Source: an uncultured Lachnospiraceae bacterium (GTDB taxonomy: Bacteria; Bacillota; Clostridia; Lachnospirales; Lachnospiraceae). From it: a stretch of 64,000 nt of DNA. The translations under genes were made by a program, and so were the position numbers. The stretch covers positions 105,384 through 169,383 of the forward strand of contig URRW01000001.1 in the NCBI GenBank assembly GCA_900550285.1. The letters are read 5' to 3'. A model generated the notes under the pieces. That model made no database searches and had not been told where the DNA came from. It saw only the letters and a list, made by a program, of their open reading frames with translations. Within the stretch, counting starts at the first letter, position 1. Every line of letters starts with the position of its first letter. Below, in pieces: positions 1-12,975 of the stretch.

Positions 1-474
1 CGGGAACTGCTTTCTGTTTGAGAGCACACCGTTCACATACAGGTCAAGCCATCCGGCATCCTGCCAATATACGACGCTGACCCAGTTAAAAGCTCTCTTT
101 TTCAGATGCTCTTTTAAGGACGCTACCTCGAATACCGCCGTTCCCGTCCCGAATCCTGCCCTGACTTCTCCGTCTTTTGCAGACGCTGCATAAAAGCCCT
201 GCTTTTTTTCCCTGTCAAAACAGGAAAACAGACCGTCCGGGGTTTCCGCATATTCCAGCGGGGCGATACAGAAGCTGGCTGTAAAATTTCCTTCGGTCTT
301 TTTCCATTCCTCGCCGCTTTCAAACCATACGGAATATCCGTCAAACAGCAGGGAGTCCTCCCAAAAGCGTATCTTCCGGTTTGCGAAATCCGGGTCGCCA
401 TTCATCTGAAAGCCCGGCGCGCCCTGACATACGCAATCATCCTTTTCCCCTGTTTTCCATGTTATCTCCATCAT
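1..474 (-). CDS. Partial gene: probable carbohydrate-active protein with a LamG/concanavalin-like fold (C-terminus outside window)
   Basis: The reading frame is open from an ATG at 474 through the first base of the window, giving 158 codons, so the 3' part is missing. Two ATG codons are adjacent (474 and 471), with an AAAGG-type ribosome site just upstream. The visible part is rich in aromatic and beta-prone residues and ends in DLYVNGVLSNRK, a motif typical of LamG or GH32 C-terminal beta-sandwich domains. No signal peptide is visible, so it may act in the cytoplasm on imported sugar. It lies downstream of the glycyl radical enzyme and activase genes on the same strand and is probably the last visible gene of that operon. 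The exact glycosidase family cannot be decided from this fragment. Confidence 0.55.
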   Translation of the reverse strand, partial: MMEITWKTGEKDDCVCQGAPGFQMNGDPDFANRKIRFWEDSLLFDGYSVWFESGEEWKKTEGNFTASFCIAPLEYAETPDGLFSCFDREKKQGFYAASAKDGEVRAGFGTGTAVFEVASLKEHLKKRAFNWVSVVYWQDAGWLDLYVNGVLSNRKQFP

Positions 475-495
475 ATCTTTCTGCCTTTCTGTCTT

Positions 496-1386
496 TTACT
501 CTCTGTCTGCCCCGAGCGCTTCCCGCACCCTTTTTACCGCCTCGTCCGCATCCGCCTGACCGAAGGGATGGAACGGAAGCTGCATCGCGCGGTATTTTGA
601 AGCCGCATGGTCCGTTACCGCAAAGCAATCCACCCTGCATATATTGGAAAGCTGCTTCAATAAGTCCCGGCGCGCCCCTGTCTCTTCTTTTGTATCATTG
701 ATTCCCGGTATCAGCGGCATTCTTATAATGACCGGTTTTTTCTCTTCTGACAGCTTCTTCAGATTGTACAAAATCCTTTCATTCCCAACCTCGGTCAGCC
801 GCCTGTGCAGCTTTGTATCCATCGCTTTGATATCGACAAGGAATATATCCGTATATTCCAGCAGCTCTTCTATATGCTCCCATTCGACATTCAATGCGGT
901 ATCTATGCAGGTATTTATCTTTTTCTCCCTGCATTTTCTGAGAAATCCCGCCAAAAACCCATGCTGTAAAAGAGGCTCTCCGCCGGAGCAGGTCACTCCG
1001 CCCTCTTCTCCGTAAAAATCCACATCTTTTAAGACTTCCTGCAAAAGCTCATCCTCTCCGATGCTCCTTCCGCAGGCTGCCAGCGCTCCTGTCGGACATG
1101 CGGCAATGCACTCCTGTTTTTCAGGACAGTCCCTGCACAGGGATAAATCTATCTGATGCCCTTTTTCCGTAAAACGGTGCGCGCCTCTTTTGCAAAGCTT
1201 TTCACATTCCTTACAGCCGATACAGCGTTCTTCATAGAACAGCATATCTTCCCCACTGTCCCATGACTCCGGATTGTGGCACCACTGACATCTCATGCCG
1301 CAGCCCTTAAAAAAGACTGTCGTCCGTATCCCCGGGCCGTCATGGATACAGAACCGCTGTATTTCCATTATCCGCGCTGTTTTCAT
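496..1386 (-). CDS. Glycyl radical enzyme activating protein (radical SAM)
   Basis: Activase of 296 aa that should use S-adenosylmethionine and a 4Fe-4S cluster to place the glycyl radical on the enzyme encoded next to it. The radical-SAM triad CGMRCQWC gives Cys29, Cys33 and Cys36. Two further ferredoxin-like clusters follow (Cys55, 58, 61, 65 and Cys84, 87, 93, 97), as in activases of the glycerol-dehydratase and choline-lyase type; the PFL activase lacks them. The SAM-binding GGE motif TCSGGEPLLQ lies near residue 135. The gene starts one base after the stop of the upstream glycyl radical enzyme gene, so the two are almost certainly translated together. Iron-sulfur chemistry and the partner indicate an anaerobic, cytoplasmic role. 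Confidence 0.93.
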   Translation of the reverse strand: MKTARIMEIQRFCIHDGPGIRTTVFFKGCGMRCQWCHNPESWDSGEDMLFYEERCIGCKECEKLCKRGAHRFTEKGHQIDLSLCRDCPEKQECIAACPTGALAACGRSIGEDELLQEVLKDVDFYGEEGGVTCSGGEPLLQHGFLAGFLRKCREKKINTCIDTALNVEWEHIEELLEYTDIFLVDIKAMDTKLHRRLTEVGNERILYNLKKLSEEKKPVIIRMPLIPGINDTKEETGARRDLLKQLSNICRVDCFAVTDHAASKYRAMQLPFHPFGQADADEAVKRVREALGADRE

Positions 1387-1387
1387 T

Positions 1388-3436
1388 TCACGTCCCTCTC
1401 GTTATCCTGCGGATGATATGCTCCTGCAGATTTTCATCAAGGTCCACAAATCTCGCGTTAAATCCCCACACCCTCACTATCAGGTCCCCGTGCTTTTCGG
1501 GTTCCTTCTGCGCTTCTCTTAATTCCGCTTCCTCATACATCGCGATATTTAAAACCGGGATGTGCGCCTTTTCTGCCGCTTTTATCATCTGCCTGAGTAT
1601 TTTTTCCCTGTCTGCCCCCATCACAAAGCTTCCCTTGTCCAGCGTCAGATGAAGCGGGGACGACGCATATCCCTCTTCCATCGGAAGCTTTGCCGCCGAC
1701 CTTATCACCGCTGTAGGACCTTCCTTCGCCGCTCCGGGAGTCGGAGAACAGTGCTCTCCTATCATATCGCCGAACTTTCTTCCATCCGGCGTCGCTCCCG
1801 TCAGATTCGCAAAGATACGGAAATCAATATTGTACAGCCCCGGCCATATCCGCTGACCGCTGCTGCTTTGATAAGCGTTTACCTGCTCTATGAACGCCTG
1901 TGAAATGACAGCCGCAAGCTCCTCCGCTCTTCCTTCGTCATTTCCGAATTTTGGGGCATGCAAAAGCCGCTGCCGCAGTATCTCATATCCCTCAAAATCC
2001 GCCTCCATCGCTTTTCTTAACTCTGTCAGCGTACAGTATTTTTTTTCAAAAACACCGTATTCTATCGCTCTCAGGCAGTCCGCCGCCGTCGTTACCGTCC
2101 CAGAAAGGAGCTGGTAGACCCGTGTGGAAAAACCTCCCTGACGAAGAGGATCGTTCCCGGTCTCAAGGCACTCCTTAAACATTCCCGCGATGAACGGGGA
2201 TGTCAAAGATTCCGTTTCATCTTTGCTTATCTGCTCGTCTATCTGCTTTATCCATTCTCCAACCTGATACCGCTGCTGTCTCAAAAACGCCTCTAAAAAA
2301 TCATCGAAGCACTGCATTTTTTCCAGCTCTCCCGAGCGATATCCGGTCTTTAATCCGGTATGAGGGGTAAATTCCGGGGCATAACGACTGTTCTTCCTCA
2401 TTTTTACCGGATGCACGAACGGATTTTCTTCGCCGTTAAAGACAGTCAGCTCCACTGTCTTTACCATTTCATGCTGCCAGAAAACGATGTTGCTCGTTCC
2501 GTCTATCAGCGTTTCCGTACATCCGTCATTAGCATAGTTGACAGCCTCTCTGTGAGGTATCCCCGCGCGCTCCATAGCGGGGATGATATAGTCGTCAAAA
2601 TATAGCGTAGGCTGTCCTTTTCCCTCTCCCAAAAGCCCGATGCACATATCCAAAAGCTTTTCGGGCGTATTGGAATGTATCCTGACATTCAGATGCGGCT
2701 CCGCCTTTCCGCTTCTTTTATATGCCTCCAAAAACAAATACGTCAGCTCATTTGTTTCATCCATCCCGTTTTCATTCTGCCCGGAAAGCATCAGGTTCCT
2801 CAGCGTGTCCCCTGTCGTCATTTTGTTCAGTTTTTCATAAAACTGGACGATTTCCTCAAGTATCGCCTGACGGTTCAGAACCCCCGCCTTTTCCTCCTTT
2901 TCATAAAAAGGATAAAGGCGCTTATCCAGCCTGCCGATACAGCCTCCTCCAAAGGGACTCCTGAGCAGATATAAAAACCAGAATAACTGCAGAGCCTCTG
3001 CAAAGGTCTGCGGCGCGTCCTGCGTCAGCCTTCTGCATATTTCCGCAATCTTTTCCAGCCTTTCCTTCTCCGCTCCCGCCGCCTGCACAGCCATGTCTTC
3101 CGCCGCCTTTGCATGCCGTGCGATAAATTCCTGCACCAGCCCATATGTCCGATGGACTCCCTCCCTGTAGATACTGCGTTCCTCCGGTTCTCCCTCCTTT
3201 GGCTCCGTCAGGGTAAGGACTGTCCCTATCCCGTACAGAAGGATATCCTTTCCCATCGGATAATGGGTATTGTCCGCTCCATAAAATGCCTCGTAGGATT
3301 TTCTGTCGTAAACCGGAAGGTGAAATCCGGCGAGGATACCGGATGAAGGAATCTCTGTCCCGTATCGCTCCATCATCTCCTGAAATATCCGTATATAGTT
3401 GTCTATGCGCTGCTGTAACGCTTTCTCTTTCTCCAT
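1388..3436 (-). CDS. Glycyl radical enzyme (PFL-like), substrate unknown
   Basis: Glycyl radical enzyme of 682 aa. The start at 3436 is chosen because GGGAGAG lies 7 bases upstream; the frame remains open to 3517 but without a ribosome site. The active-site Cys is in the motif NDGCTETLID (Cys306, Glu308), and the glycyl radical motif RVWGFNARF near the C-terminus puts the radical on about Gly658. Known dehydratases and C-N lyases usually carry GCVE and pyruvate formate-lyase carries two adjacent Cys. GCTE with a Glu two residues after Cys fits an eliminase/dehydratase chemistry, but the substrate cannot be named. It is shorter than the usual 780-850 aa. Its neighbours are an activase, a putative carbohydrate-active protein and an oligosaccharide importer, so a role in anaerobic sugar or sugar-derived diol breakdown is inferred. 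Confidence 0.9.
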   Translation of the reverse strand: MEKEKALQQRIDNYIRIFQEMMERYGTEIPSSGILAGFHLPVYDRKSYEAFYGADNTHYPMGKDILLYGIGTVLTLTEPKEGEPEERSIYREGVHRTYGLVQEFIARHAKAAEDMAVQAAGAEKERLEKIAEICRRLTQDAPQTFAEALQLFWFLYLLRSPFGGGCIGRLDKRLYPFYEKEEKAGVLNRQAILEEIVQFYEKLNKMTTGDTLRNLMLSGQNENGMDETNELTYLFLEAYKRSGKAEPHLNVRIHSNTPEKLLDMCIGLLGEGKGQPTLYFDDYIIPAMERAGIPHREAVNYANDGCTETLIDGTSNIVFWQHEMVKTVELTVFNGEENPFVHPVKMRKNSRYAPEFTPHTGLKTGYRSGELEKMQCFDDFLEAFLRQQRYQVGEWIKQIDEQISKDETESLTSPFIAGMFKECLETGNDPLRQGGFSTRVYQLLSGTVTTAADCLRAIEYGVFEKKYCTLTELRKAMEADFEGYEILRQRLLHAPKFGNDEGRAEELAAVISQAFIEQVNAYQSSSGQRIWPGLYNIDFRIFANLTGATPDGRKFGDMIGEHCSPTPGAAKEGPTAVIRSAAKLPMEEGYASSPLHLTLDKGSFVMGADREKILRQMIKAAEKAHIPVLNIAMYEEAELREAQKEPEKHGDLIVRVWGFNARFVDLDENLQEHIIRRITRGT

Positions 3437-3542
3437 GCTGTCTCTCCCTCGCCGTGAAATCAAAGAGGGCAGGCTTATCTGATTCATAAGCCTGCCCCCA
3501 TTCCTACTCTGCAGCAAGCTGTAGGGTATTTTTTATCTTATC

Positions 3543-5183
3543 TTATTTCTCAAGAGCCTCTACATAGCGGTCATATGCTGCCTGCCATGCGCCGATGACT
3601 TCCTGCAGACCCATGTTGTCCAGATCCTGTAAATACTGGTCCCATTCCTCTTCGATACCGCCGTCTTTCAGCCAGTGAGCTACCTTCTCCTCTGTCAGGG
3701 ACTTGATATCGCTAAGTCTGTCATTGATAACATTTATCTCTTCTTCGGTATTTACAACGGTCGGATAATATTCTCTGCTGTCTACATACTGGAACCAGAA
3801 GTTCTCGATATCATTCAGTCTCTCCTGAGCGCGGTCTTCCATGTAGTAATAGGTGCCGTAATCCTCATTCAACTGCTCCACAGGTCCTAAAAACTCGTTC
3901 TTAGACTTTAACTCGCCTGCCGTCTCGCCTTCCTTTAACTCTCTCATGGAATAGCAGCCGTTTGCATCGGGTTCCTCTGTCCAGTAGGTTCCGATAGGTC
4001 CGTAAATGGCCTGCATACTGTTGAGAGGCTCATACATCTGGTCTACCCACTTTAACAGCAGCTCGGGGTTCTTACATGCTTTCGTTACAGAAAACTTATC
4101 GCAGCTGGTCGTTCCCATTTCGTTTAAGTTTACCTTATACGTTCCGTCAGGACCTTCCAGGATAGGAAGATATTCATAGCTCTCCGCTCTCTCCTGACCT
4201 ACTACCTCCGGGATTTCCCACCATACATATACGCCGAGTCTGGGGTCTTCTCCGTTTCCTTTTGCAATATACTGGCTGGAATCCTGAGAGAATACCTCGA
4301 TATCGATAAGTCCTTCTTCAAACCAGTCATGATAATATGCGATAGCATTTTTGTACTCCTCGCTCGCAGCCTGATAATAAACCTTGCCGTCCTTGATGGC
4401 TCTGTGGTCCATCTGGTAATCGGTGCAGCCAAAGGGAGCTAACAGCGTTCCGATACCTGCGCACCATGCGCCGTTCTTTTCAGGAAAGATAAAGGACAGC
4501 GGAATTTCATCGCTCGGGTCGCCGTTCCCGTTCACATCGTTTTCCTTAAACGCCTTCAGTACATCGTGAAGCTCGTCAACAGTCGTAGGCATCTCCATAT
4601 TTACCGCTTCCAGCCAGTCGGTATTGATAGCGGTAAACTGCGGTATCGCGCCAATGTAATAGTTTTCCCCGTCATCCTTTGCAGTAAAGCCCATTTCGGA
4701 AATGGAAGGCAAGCCGTAGATATGTCCGTCAGGCATCGTGCATGCCGCAAGAAGGTTCGGACGCTTCTCCACAATCTTCATCAGGTTCGGCATCGTCTCT
4801 TCGTTGATGTAGCCCTCCAGAGGGATGAGCATACCACTTGAGCCATATGTGATCAGCTCTGAATTACTTAAACCTGCCGCCATCAGGGCGTCCGGAAGGT
4901 CATTGCCGGAGTTTAACAGCAGGTTTTTCTTCTCTGTCAGGGTATCGCCGGAAACACAGTTCCATTCGATGGTAACGCCCATCTTTTCATTCATCTGCTG
5001 AACGAGCGGCTTCTCGCTGTTGTCCGGAGACAGCGGGCTGATTCCCGCAAAAATCTTGAAGTTCTTTACTTCGGGGTCGATTTTGGCAGTCTCCTCTGTT
5101 TTCGATCCGCATGCCGTCATGGAAAATACCATTGCAGCCGTCAGACCTGCAGCCAACACTTTGTTTACTGTTCTTCTTTTCAT
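3543..5183 (-). CDS. Extracellular solute-binding lipoprotein of an oligosaccharide ABC importer
   Basis: Lipoprotein of 546 aa with a basic N-terminus, hydrophobic core and lipobox SMTAC (lipidated Cys25). The rest resembles the large solute-binding proteins (about 500-560 aa) that work with YtcP/LplB-type permeases. It should capture an oligosaccharide outside the membrane and deliver it to the two permeases encoded upstream. The start is supported by GTGGAGG 7 bases before the ATG. It is the third gene of the minus-strand run LplB-like, YtcP-like, binding protein. No ATPase gene is present, so a shared MsmK-type ATPase encoded elsewhere is likely, as is usual for this family. Regulation probably comes from the LacI-type repressor encoded divergently. 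Confidence 0.92.
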   Translation of the reverse strand: MKRRTVNKVLAAGLTAAMVFSMTACGSKTEETAKIDPEVKNFKIFAGISPLSPDNSEKPLVQQMNEKMGVTIEWNCVSGDTLTEKKNLLLNSGNDLPDALMAAGLSNSELITYGSSGMLIPLEGYINEETMPNLMKIVEKRPNLLAACTMPDGHIYGLPSISEMGFTAKDDGENYYIGAIPQFTAINTDWLEAVNMEMPTTVDELHDVLKAFKENDVNGNGDPSDEIPLSFIFPEKNGAWCAGIGTLLAPFGCTDYQMDHRAIKDGKVYYQAASEEYKNAIAYYHDWFEEGLIDIEVFSQDSSQYIAKGNGEDPRLGVYVWWEIPEVVGQERAESYEYLPILEGPDGTYKVNLNEMGTTSCDKFSVTKACKNPELLLKWVDQMYEPLNSMQAIYGPIGTYWTEEPDANGCYSMRELKEGETAGELKSKNEFLGPVEQLNEDYGTYYYMEDRAQERLNDIENFWFQYVDSREYYPTVVNTEEEINVINDRLSDIKSLTEEKVAHWLKDGGIEEEWDQYLQDLDNMGLQEVIGAWQAAYDRYVEALEK

Positions 5184-5212
5184 TTTTTTACCTCCACTTT
5201 TTTATTCCAGCC

Positions 5213-6115
5213 TCAGCCTTTCACAGCCCCGGCCATGAATCCTTTTTCAAAATACTTCTGCACGAAGGGATATGCGATCAGCATCGGGACTGCTCCCACA
5301 ACGATGGATGAAAACTTGATAAGCTCCGTTATCTTGTTCGCCTCCGCGTATCCGCCGTCCATATTTCCCATCATCGTCGCCGTCGCCTGACTCTGTATCA
5401 GTATCTGACGCAGCGCCAGCTGCAAGGGATATTTGGATTTTTCACTCATATAGATAAGAGCCGTAAACCAGTCGTTCCAGTATGCTACCATCGTAAAAAT
5501 GACCATAACTGCCAGTATCGGTTTGGAAAGCGGCAGCGCTATCCTGAAAAACGTCCTTAAGTTGCTGCTCCCGTCAATGGACGCCGCTTCATACAGCTCC
5601 TCAGGGATACTGCTTTCAAAAAACGTCCTGCACACGATAACATTGAATACCGCGACGCCTCCGGGAAGTATCAGCGACCATACGCTGTTTAACAGCCCCA
5701 TCTTCGCAACGACCAGATAAGTAGGTATCAGACCGCCGTTGAAATACATTGTGAACACATAGAACATCATGATGCTCTTACGGAAGGGGAGCGTTTTTTT
5801 GGAAACGCAGTAGCCTGTGGTGATGATGAGCGCCACGGAGACGACAGTCCCCAAAACCGTATAATAGATACTGTTGATATAGCCTGTCGCGATGGATTTC
5901 TCCTTAAATACCCTTGCATAGCCTTCAAAGGTGACCTTCGAGGGAAGCAGGAACGTCTTGCCCGCATATACCTCATACGGGTCTGAAATAGAAGCTATCA
6001 GCACATAATAGAGCGGATACGCAACGATGACGAGCAGGATGGCAAGGAAGGTATAGTTGAAAATATCAAACATCCTGTCAGACGTCAGCGTCTTTGCTTT
6101 TTTTATTTTTTTCAT
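5213..6115 (-). CDS. Carbohydrate ABC transporter permease, YtcP-like
   Basis: Inner-membrane permease of 300 aa with six predicted membrane segments and the EAA loop (EAASIDGSSNLRTFFRIALP) that docks to the ATPase. The C-terminus KGFMAGAVKG is typical of MalG-type carbohydrate permeases. Two ATG codons lie close together (6121 and 6115); the second has GGAGGAGG at a better distance and is preferred. It pairs with the LplB-like permease 17 bases upstream and the lipoprotein 29 bases downstream. Confidence 0.92.
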   Translation of the reverse strand: MKKIKKAKTLTSDRMFDIFNYTFLAILLVIVAYPLYYVLIASISDPYEVYAGKTFLLPSKVTFEGYARVFKEKSIATGYINSIYYTVLGTVVSVALIITTGYCVSKKTLPFRKSIMMFYVFTMYFNGGLIPTYLVVAKMGLLNSVWSLILPGGVAVFNVIVCRTFFESSIPEELYEAASIDGSSNLRTFFRIALPLSKPILAVMVIFTMVAYWNDWFTALIYMSEKSKYPLQLALRQILIQSQATATMMGNMDGGYAEANKITELIKFSSIVVGAVPMLIAYPFVQKYFEKGFMAGAVKG

Positions 6116-6132
6116 GTTCATCCTCCTCCCCG

Positions 6133-7083
6133 TTAAATAAAGCTTATATCAGAAACCTTTTTGCATATCTTATTTACGACAATGAGCAGAATGATGTTGA
6201 CCGCCGTATTGAACAACCCCACCGCTGTGGAAAAGCTGTACATTGCTTTCAGCATACCCTGTTCGTAAACATAGGTCGCGATGATTTCCGAGGTTTCTTT
6301 ATTCAGGTTTGTCTGAAGCAGGAATGCTTTCTCAAAGCCTACGTTCATCAGGTTGCCGAACTGCATGATAAGCTGTATCACGATGATAGGTATCAGCTCC
6401 GGTATATCGATATGAAGTATCCTCTGCCATGTGCTTGCACCGTCTACCTTCGCCGCTTCATGCAGGGATGCGTCCACGCTGGAGAGCGTCGCAAGATAGA
6501 TGATAGTCCCCCATCCGGCATCCTGCCAGATGCTCGACGAAATGTATATCGTCCTGAACGCAGAAGCCGAATCGATGAAGTTTACCGCCTCCGGCGCCCC
6601 GAACGCCTGCGCGATGACATTTACAAGCCCGCCGTAAGGAGAAAGGAAGATACGCAGCATACCGCAGAGTATCATGACTGAAATAAAGTGAGGCGCGTAA
6701 ATGACTGTCTGCGTAATCCTCTGGAACTTCTTGCATCTTACCTGATTGATGAGCAGCGAAAGGATGATAGGGATAGGGAACGTCCATAAAATGCTGTATA
6801 AGCTCAGCAATACGGTGTTCCTTATCATTCTCACACTGTTATAGCTGTTGAAAAAGCGTGCGAACCATTTCAGTCCCACCCACGGGCTTCCCAGAAAACC
6901 GTCTACCGCGTTGTAATCCCTGAATGCGATCTGTACGCCGTATATCGGAATATACTTAAAAATAATCGTCAGCAGGATACCGGGCAGTAGCAAAAGGTAA
7001 AATTCCCAGTGTTTCATTATCTGCTTTCCCAGCTTTTTGTGTGCCGGTATCGGAGCGGCAGCACTTTGCTTGTTCTTCCTCAT
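6133..7083 (-). CDS. Sugar ABC transporter permease, LplB/YteP-like
   Basis: Permease of 316 aa, first gene of the importer operon. The hydrophobic pattern gives about six membrane segments, starting with YLLLLPGILLTIIFKYIPIY near residues 29-48. The EAA motif is EAAKVDGASTWQRILHIDIP. Such LplB/YteP proteins form a heterodimer with a YtcP-like permease and import oligosaccharides. GGAGG stands 6-7 bases before the ATG. The promoter and a palindromic operator for this operon are upstream at 7123-7177. Confidence 0.93.
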   Translation of the reverse strand: MRKNKQSAAAPIPAHKKLGKQIMKHWEFYLLLLPGILLTIIFKYIPIYGVQIAFRDYNAVDGFLGSPWVGLKWFARFFNSYNSVRMIRNTVLLSLYSILWTFPIPIILSLLINQVRCKKFQRITQTVIYAPHFISVMILCGMLRIFLSPYGGLVNVIAQAFGAPEAVNFIDSASAFRTIYISSSIWQDAGWGTIIYLATLSSVDASLHEAAKVDGASTWQRILHIDIPELIPIIVIQLIMQFGNLMNVGFEKAFLLQTNLNKETSEIIATYVYEQGMLKAMYSFSTAVGLFNTAVNIILLIVVNKICKKVSDISFI

Positions 7084-7122
7084 CCTTACTCCTCCATTCT
7101 CGTCCTTTCTTCGCCTCTTTTG

Positions 7123-7134
7123 TGAAACGTTTCA
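7123..7134. promoter_or_regulatory. Operator-like palindrome TGAAACGTTTCA
   Basis: Perfect 12-bp palindrome just downstream of the minus-strand -10 box (7149-7154), so a bound repressor would block the importer transcript. A central CG and TGAAA arms are typical of LacI-family operators. At 12 bp it is shorter than the 14-bp CcpA cre consensus. A near copy, TGTAACGTTTCA, is at 7263-7274. Confidence 0.7.
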
Positions 7135-7143
7135 TGCTTGTTG

Positions 7144-7177
7144 ATTTTATTTTATTCTTGTATTAATCATTTGTCAA
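7144..7177 (-). promoter_or_regulatory. Promoter of the importer operon
   Basis: On the minus strand, TTGACA (7172-7177) and TAAAAT (7149-7154) are separated by exactly 17 bases. A second TAAAAT overlaps directly downstream (7144-7149). Transcription would start near 7140, about 60 bases before the LplB-like gene. Confidence 0.75.
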
Positions 7178-7261
7178 CAAACAATTCATGCTTTTTATGC
7201 TATATTTATAATTTTATTAATTTTTACCAGTTTTTTTATACTGTTTTTGTACAAAACAAAC

Positions 7262-7290
7262 TTGTAACGTTTCATAGATTGTGCTAAAAT
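7262..7290 (+). promoter_or_regulatory. Promoter of the LacI-family regulator gene, overlapped by a second operator
   Basis: TTGTAA (7262-7267) and TAAAAT (7285-7290) have 17-base spacing. The -35 box overlaps the operator-like TGTAACGTTTCA at 7263-7274, which suggests autorepression. Confidence 0.55.
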
Positions 7291-7391
7291 ATATTTATGA
7301 TATCAGAGGCAAAAGTCATGAAACATGACATTCCTACAAACACTTTAAATCAGAAAGCCTGCCGCTTTGCGGCGGCAGAATGGAGACCTCT

Positions 7392-8396
7392 ATGACAAAA
7401 AATAACGCTCCCACCATGAAAGATGTTGCCAGAGAAGCCGGTGTCGCTCTCGGCACTGTCTCCAAGGTCATCAATGGAATCCCCGTCGGGGAAGAATACC
7501 GGAAAAAAGTCGAGGCCGCTATACAAAAACTAAATTATGAAGTAAATACCTATGCCCGCGGTCTAAAAGTTCAAAAAACCAATATAATAGCCCTTATCAT
7601 TCCTAATACAACAAATCCTTTTTTTGCAACTTTTACTGATCATATTGAAAATGCTCTTTACAGACATGGGATAAGACTTTTACTTTGCTGTGCTGACGGG
7701 GTTGAAGAAAAAGAGATTTTCTACCTTAAAATGGCTGCCCAGAATAAGGTGGATGGTGTGATAGCCCTTACCTATTCCGACATCGGACGCTATATCGCCG
7801 ACGACATCCCTCTCGTTGTGTTCGACCGCTTTTTTGAAAACCACAAAATCCCGCGTATCGGAACGGACAACTTTAACGGGGCTGTCATGGCTGTCGAAAA
7901 GCTGCTGGAGCTTGGATGCAGGCACCCTGTCTATATCCGTTTTCATTCCGTTTTCCCCGGAGAATCCGATAAACGTCTGAACGGCTATCTCCACGCCTGC
8001 AAAAAGCATGGTATCGAGCCGGATTATCTGAACGAGATAGACAGTCCCCTCAAGACAGAGCAGATGACAGACTTTTTGAACCGGCATAAGCAGGCTGACG
8101 GCAGTCTGACCTTCGACGGCGTTTTTTCCCATACGGACTATCATGGATATCAGTTTTTACGGCTGCTCAAAAAAGAGGGATACCGTGTCCCCGAGGATGT
8201 GCAGCTGATAGGCTTCGACGGTATCCGTAAGTTTGGAGCTGAGGAAAACGACCTTTTCATTTCCTCTATCTGCCAGCCATTGAAAGCGCTTGCCGAAAAG
8301 TGCGTGGAAATGGTACTCGCCCAGGACCGCGCTTCGCTTCCGAGCCTTACACTGCTCTCGCCTTACTATGAATACGGCGGCACGACAAAAGAATAA
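7392..8396 (+). CDS. LacI-family transcriptional regulator
   Basis: Regulator of 334 aa. The N-terminal helix-turn-helix MKDVAREAGVALGTVSKVIN is the LacI-family DNA-binding domain, followed by the hinge and a periplasmic-binding-protein-like sugar sensor domain (IIALIIPNTTNPFFA onward). The start at 7392 is chosen because GGAG lies 6 bases upstream; an in-frame ATG at 7380 has no good ribosome site. It is encoded divergently from an oligosaccharide importer and glycyl radical enzyme operon, and LacI-type palindromes lie between them. It is therefore inferred to be the local repressor, with a sugar as inducer. Confidence 0.92.
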   Translation: MTKNNAPTMKDVAREAGVALGTVSKVINGIPVGEEYRKKVEAAIQKLNYEVNTYARGLKVQKTNIIALIIPNTTNPFFATFTDHIENALYRHGIRLLLCCADGVEEKEIFYLKMAAQNKVDGVIALTYSDIGRYIADDIPLVVFDRFFENHKIPRIGTDNFNGAVMAVEKLLELGCRHPVYIRFHSVFPGESDKRLNGYLHACKKHGIEPDYLNEIDSPLKTEQMTDFLNRHKQADGSLTFDGVFSHTDYHGYQFLRLLKKEGYRVPEDVQLIGFDGIRKFGAEENDLFISSICQPLKALAEKCVEMVLAQDRASLPSLTLLSPYYEYGGTTKE

Positions 8397-8403
8397 GATT
8401 TGT

Positions 8404-8452
8404 AAAAAAAACTCCGTCCCCCGCCGTTTTCCGGCAGGTTTCGGAGTTTTTT
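8404..8452. terminator. Bidirectional terminator between the regulator and gyrA
   Basis: An A-run plus ACTCCG (8404-8416) is complementary to CGGAGT plus a T-run (8442-8452). The A-run on one side and T-run on the other let it serve both convergent genes. Confidence 0.8.
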
Positions 8453-8483
8453 ATATCAATCCATCTGAACCTTTTTATTCGTC

Positions 8484-11039
<2,556 letters not shown>

Positions 11040-11055
11040 GCTCTGTCCTTCCTGC

Positions 11056-12975
<1,920 letters not shown>

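Larger units (their letters stand above)
7084..7391. promoter_or_regulatory. Divergent control region between importer operon and LacI-type regulator
   Basis: This 308-base AT-rich spacer contains promoters in both directions, a perfect 12-bp palindrome at 7123-7134, a one-mismatch copy at 7263-7274, and a separate GTCATG/CATGAC inverted repeat at 7315-7329. No ORF is seen. The layout suggests that the LacI-family protein represses the importer operon and its own gene. Confidence 0.7.

Noticed and set aside
7123..7134. CcpA catabolite-response site
   Set aside because: The palindrome is 12 bp and lacks the 14-bp cre spacing; a local LacI-family regulator explains it better.
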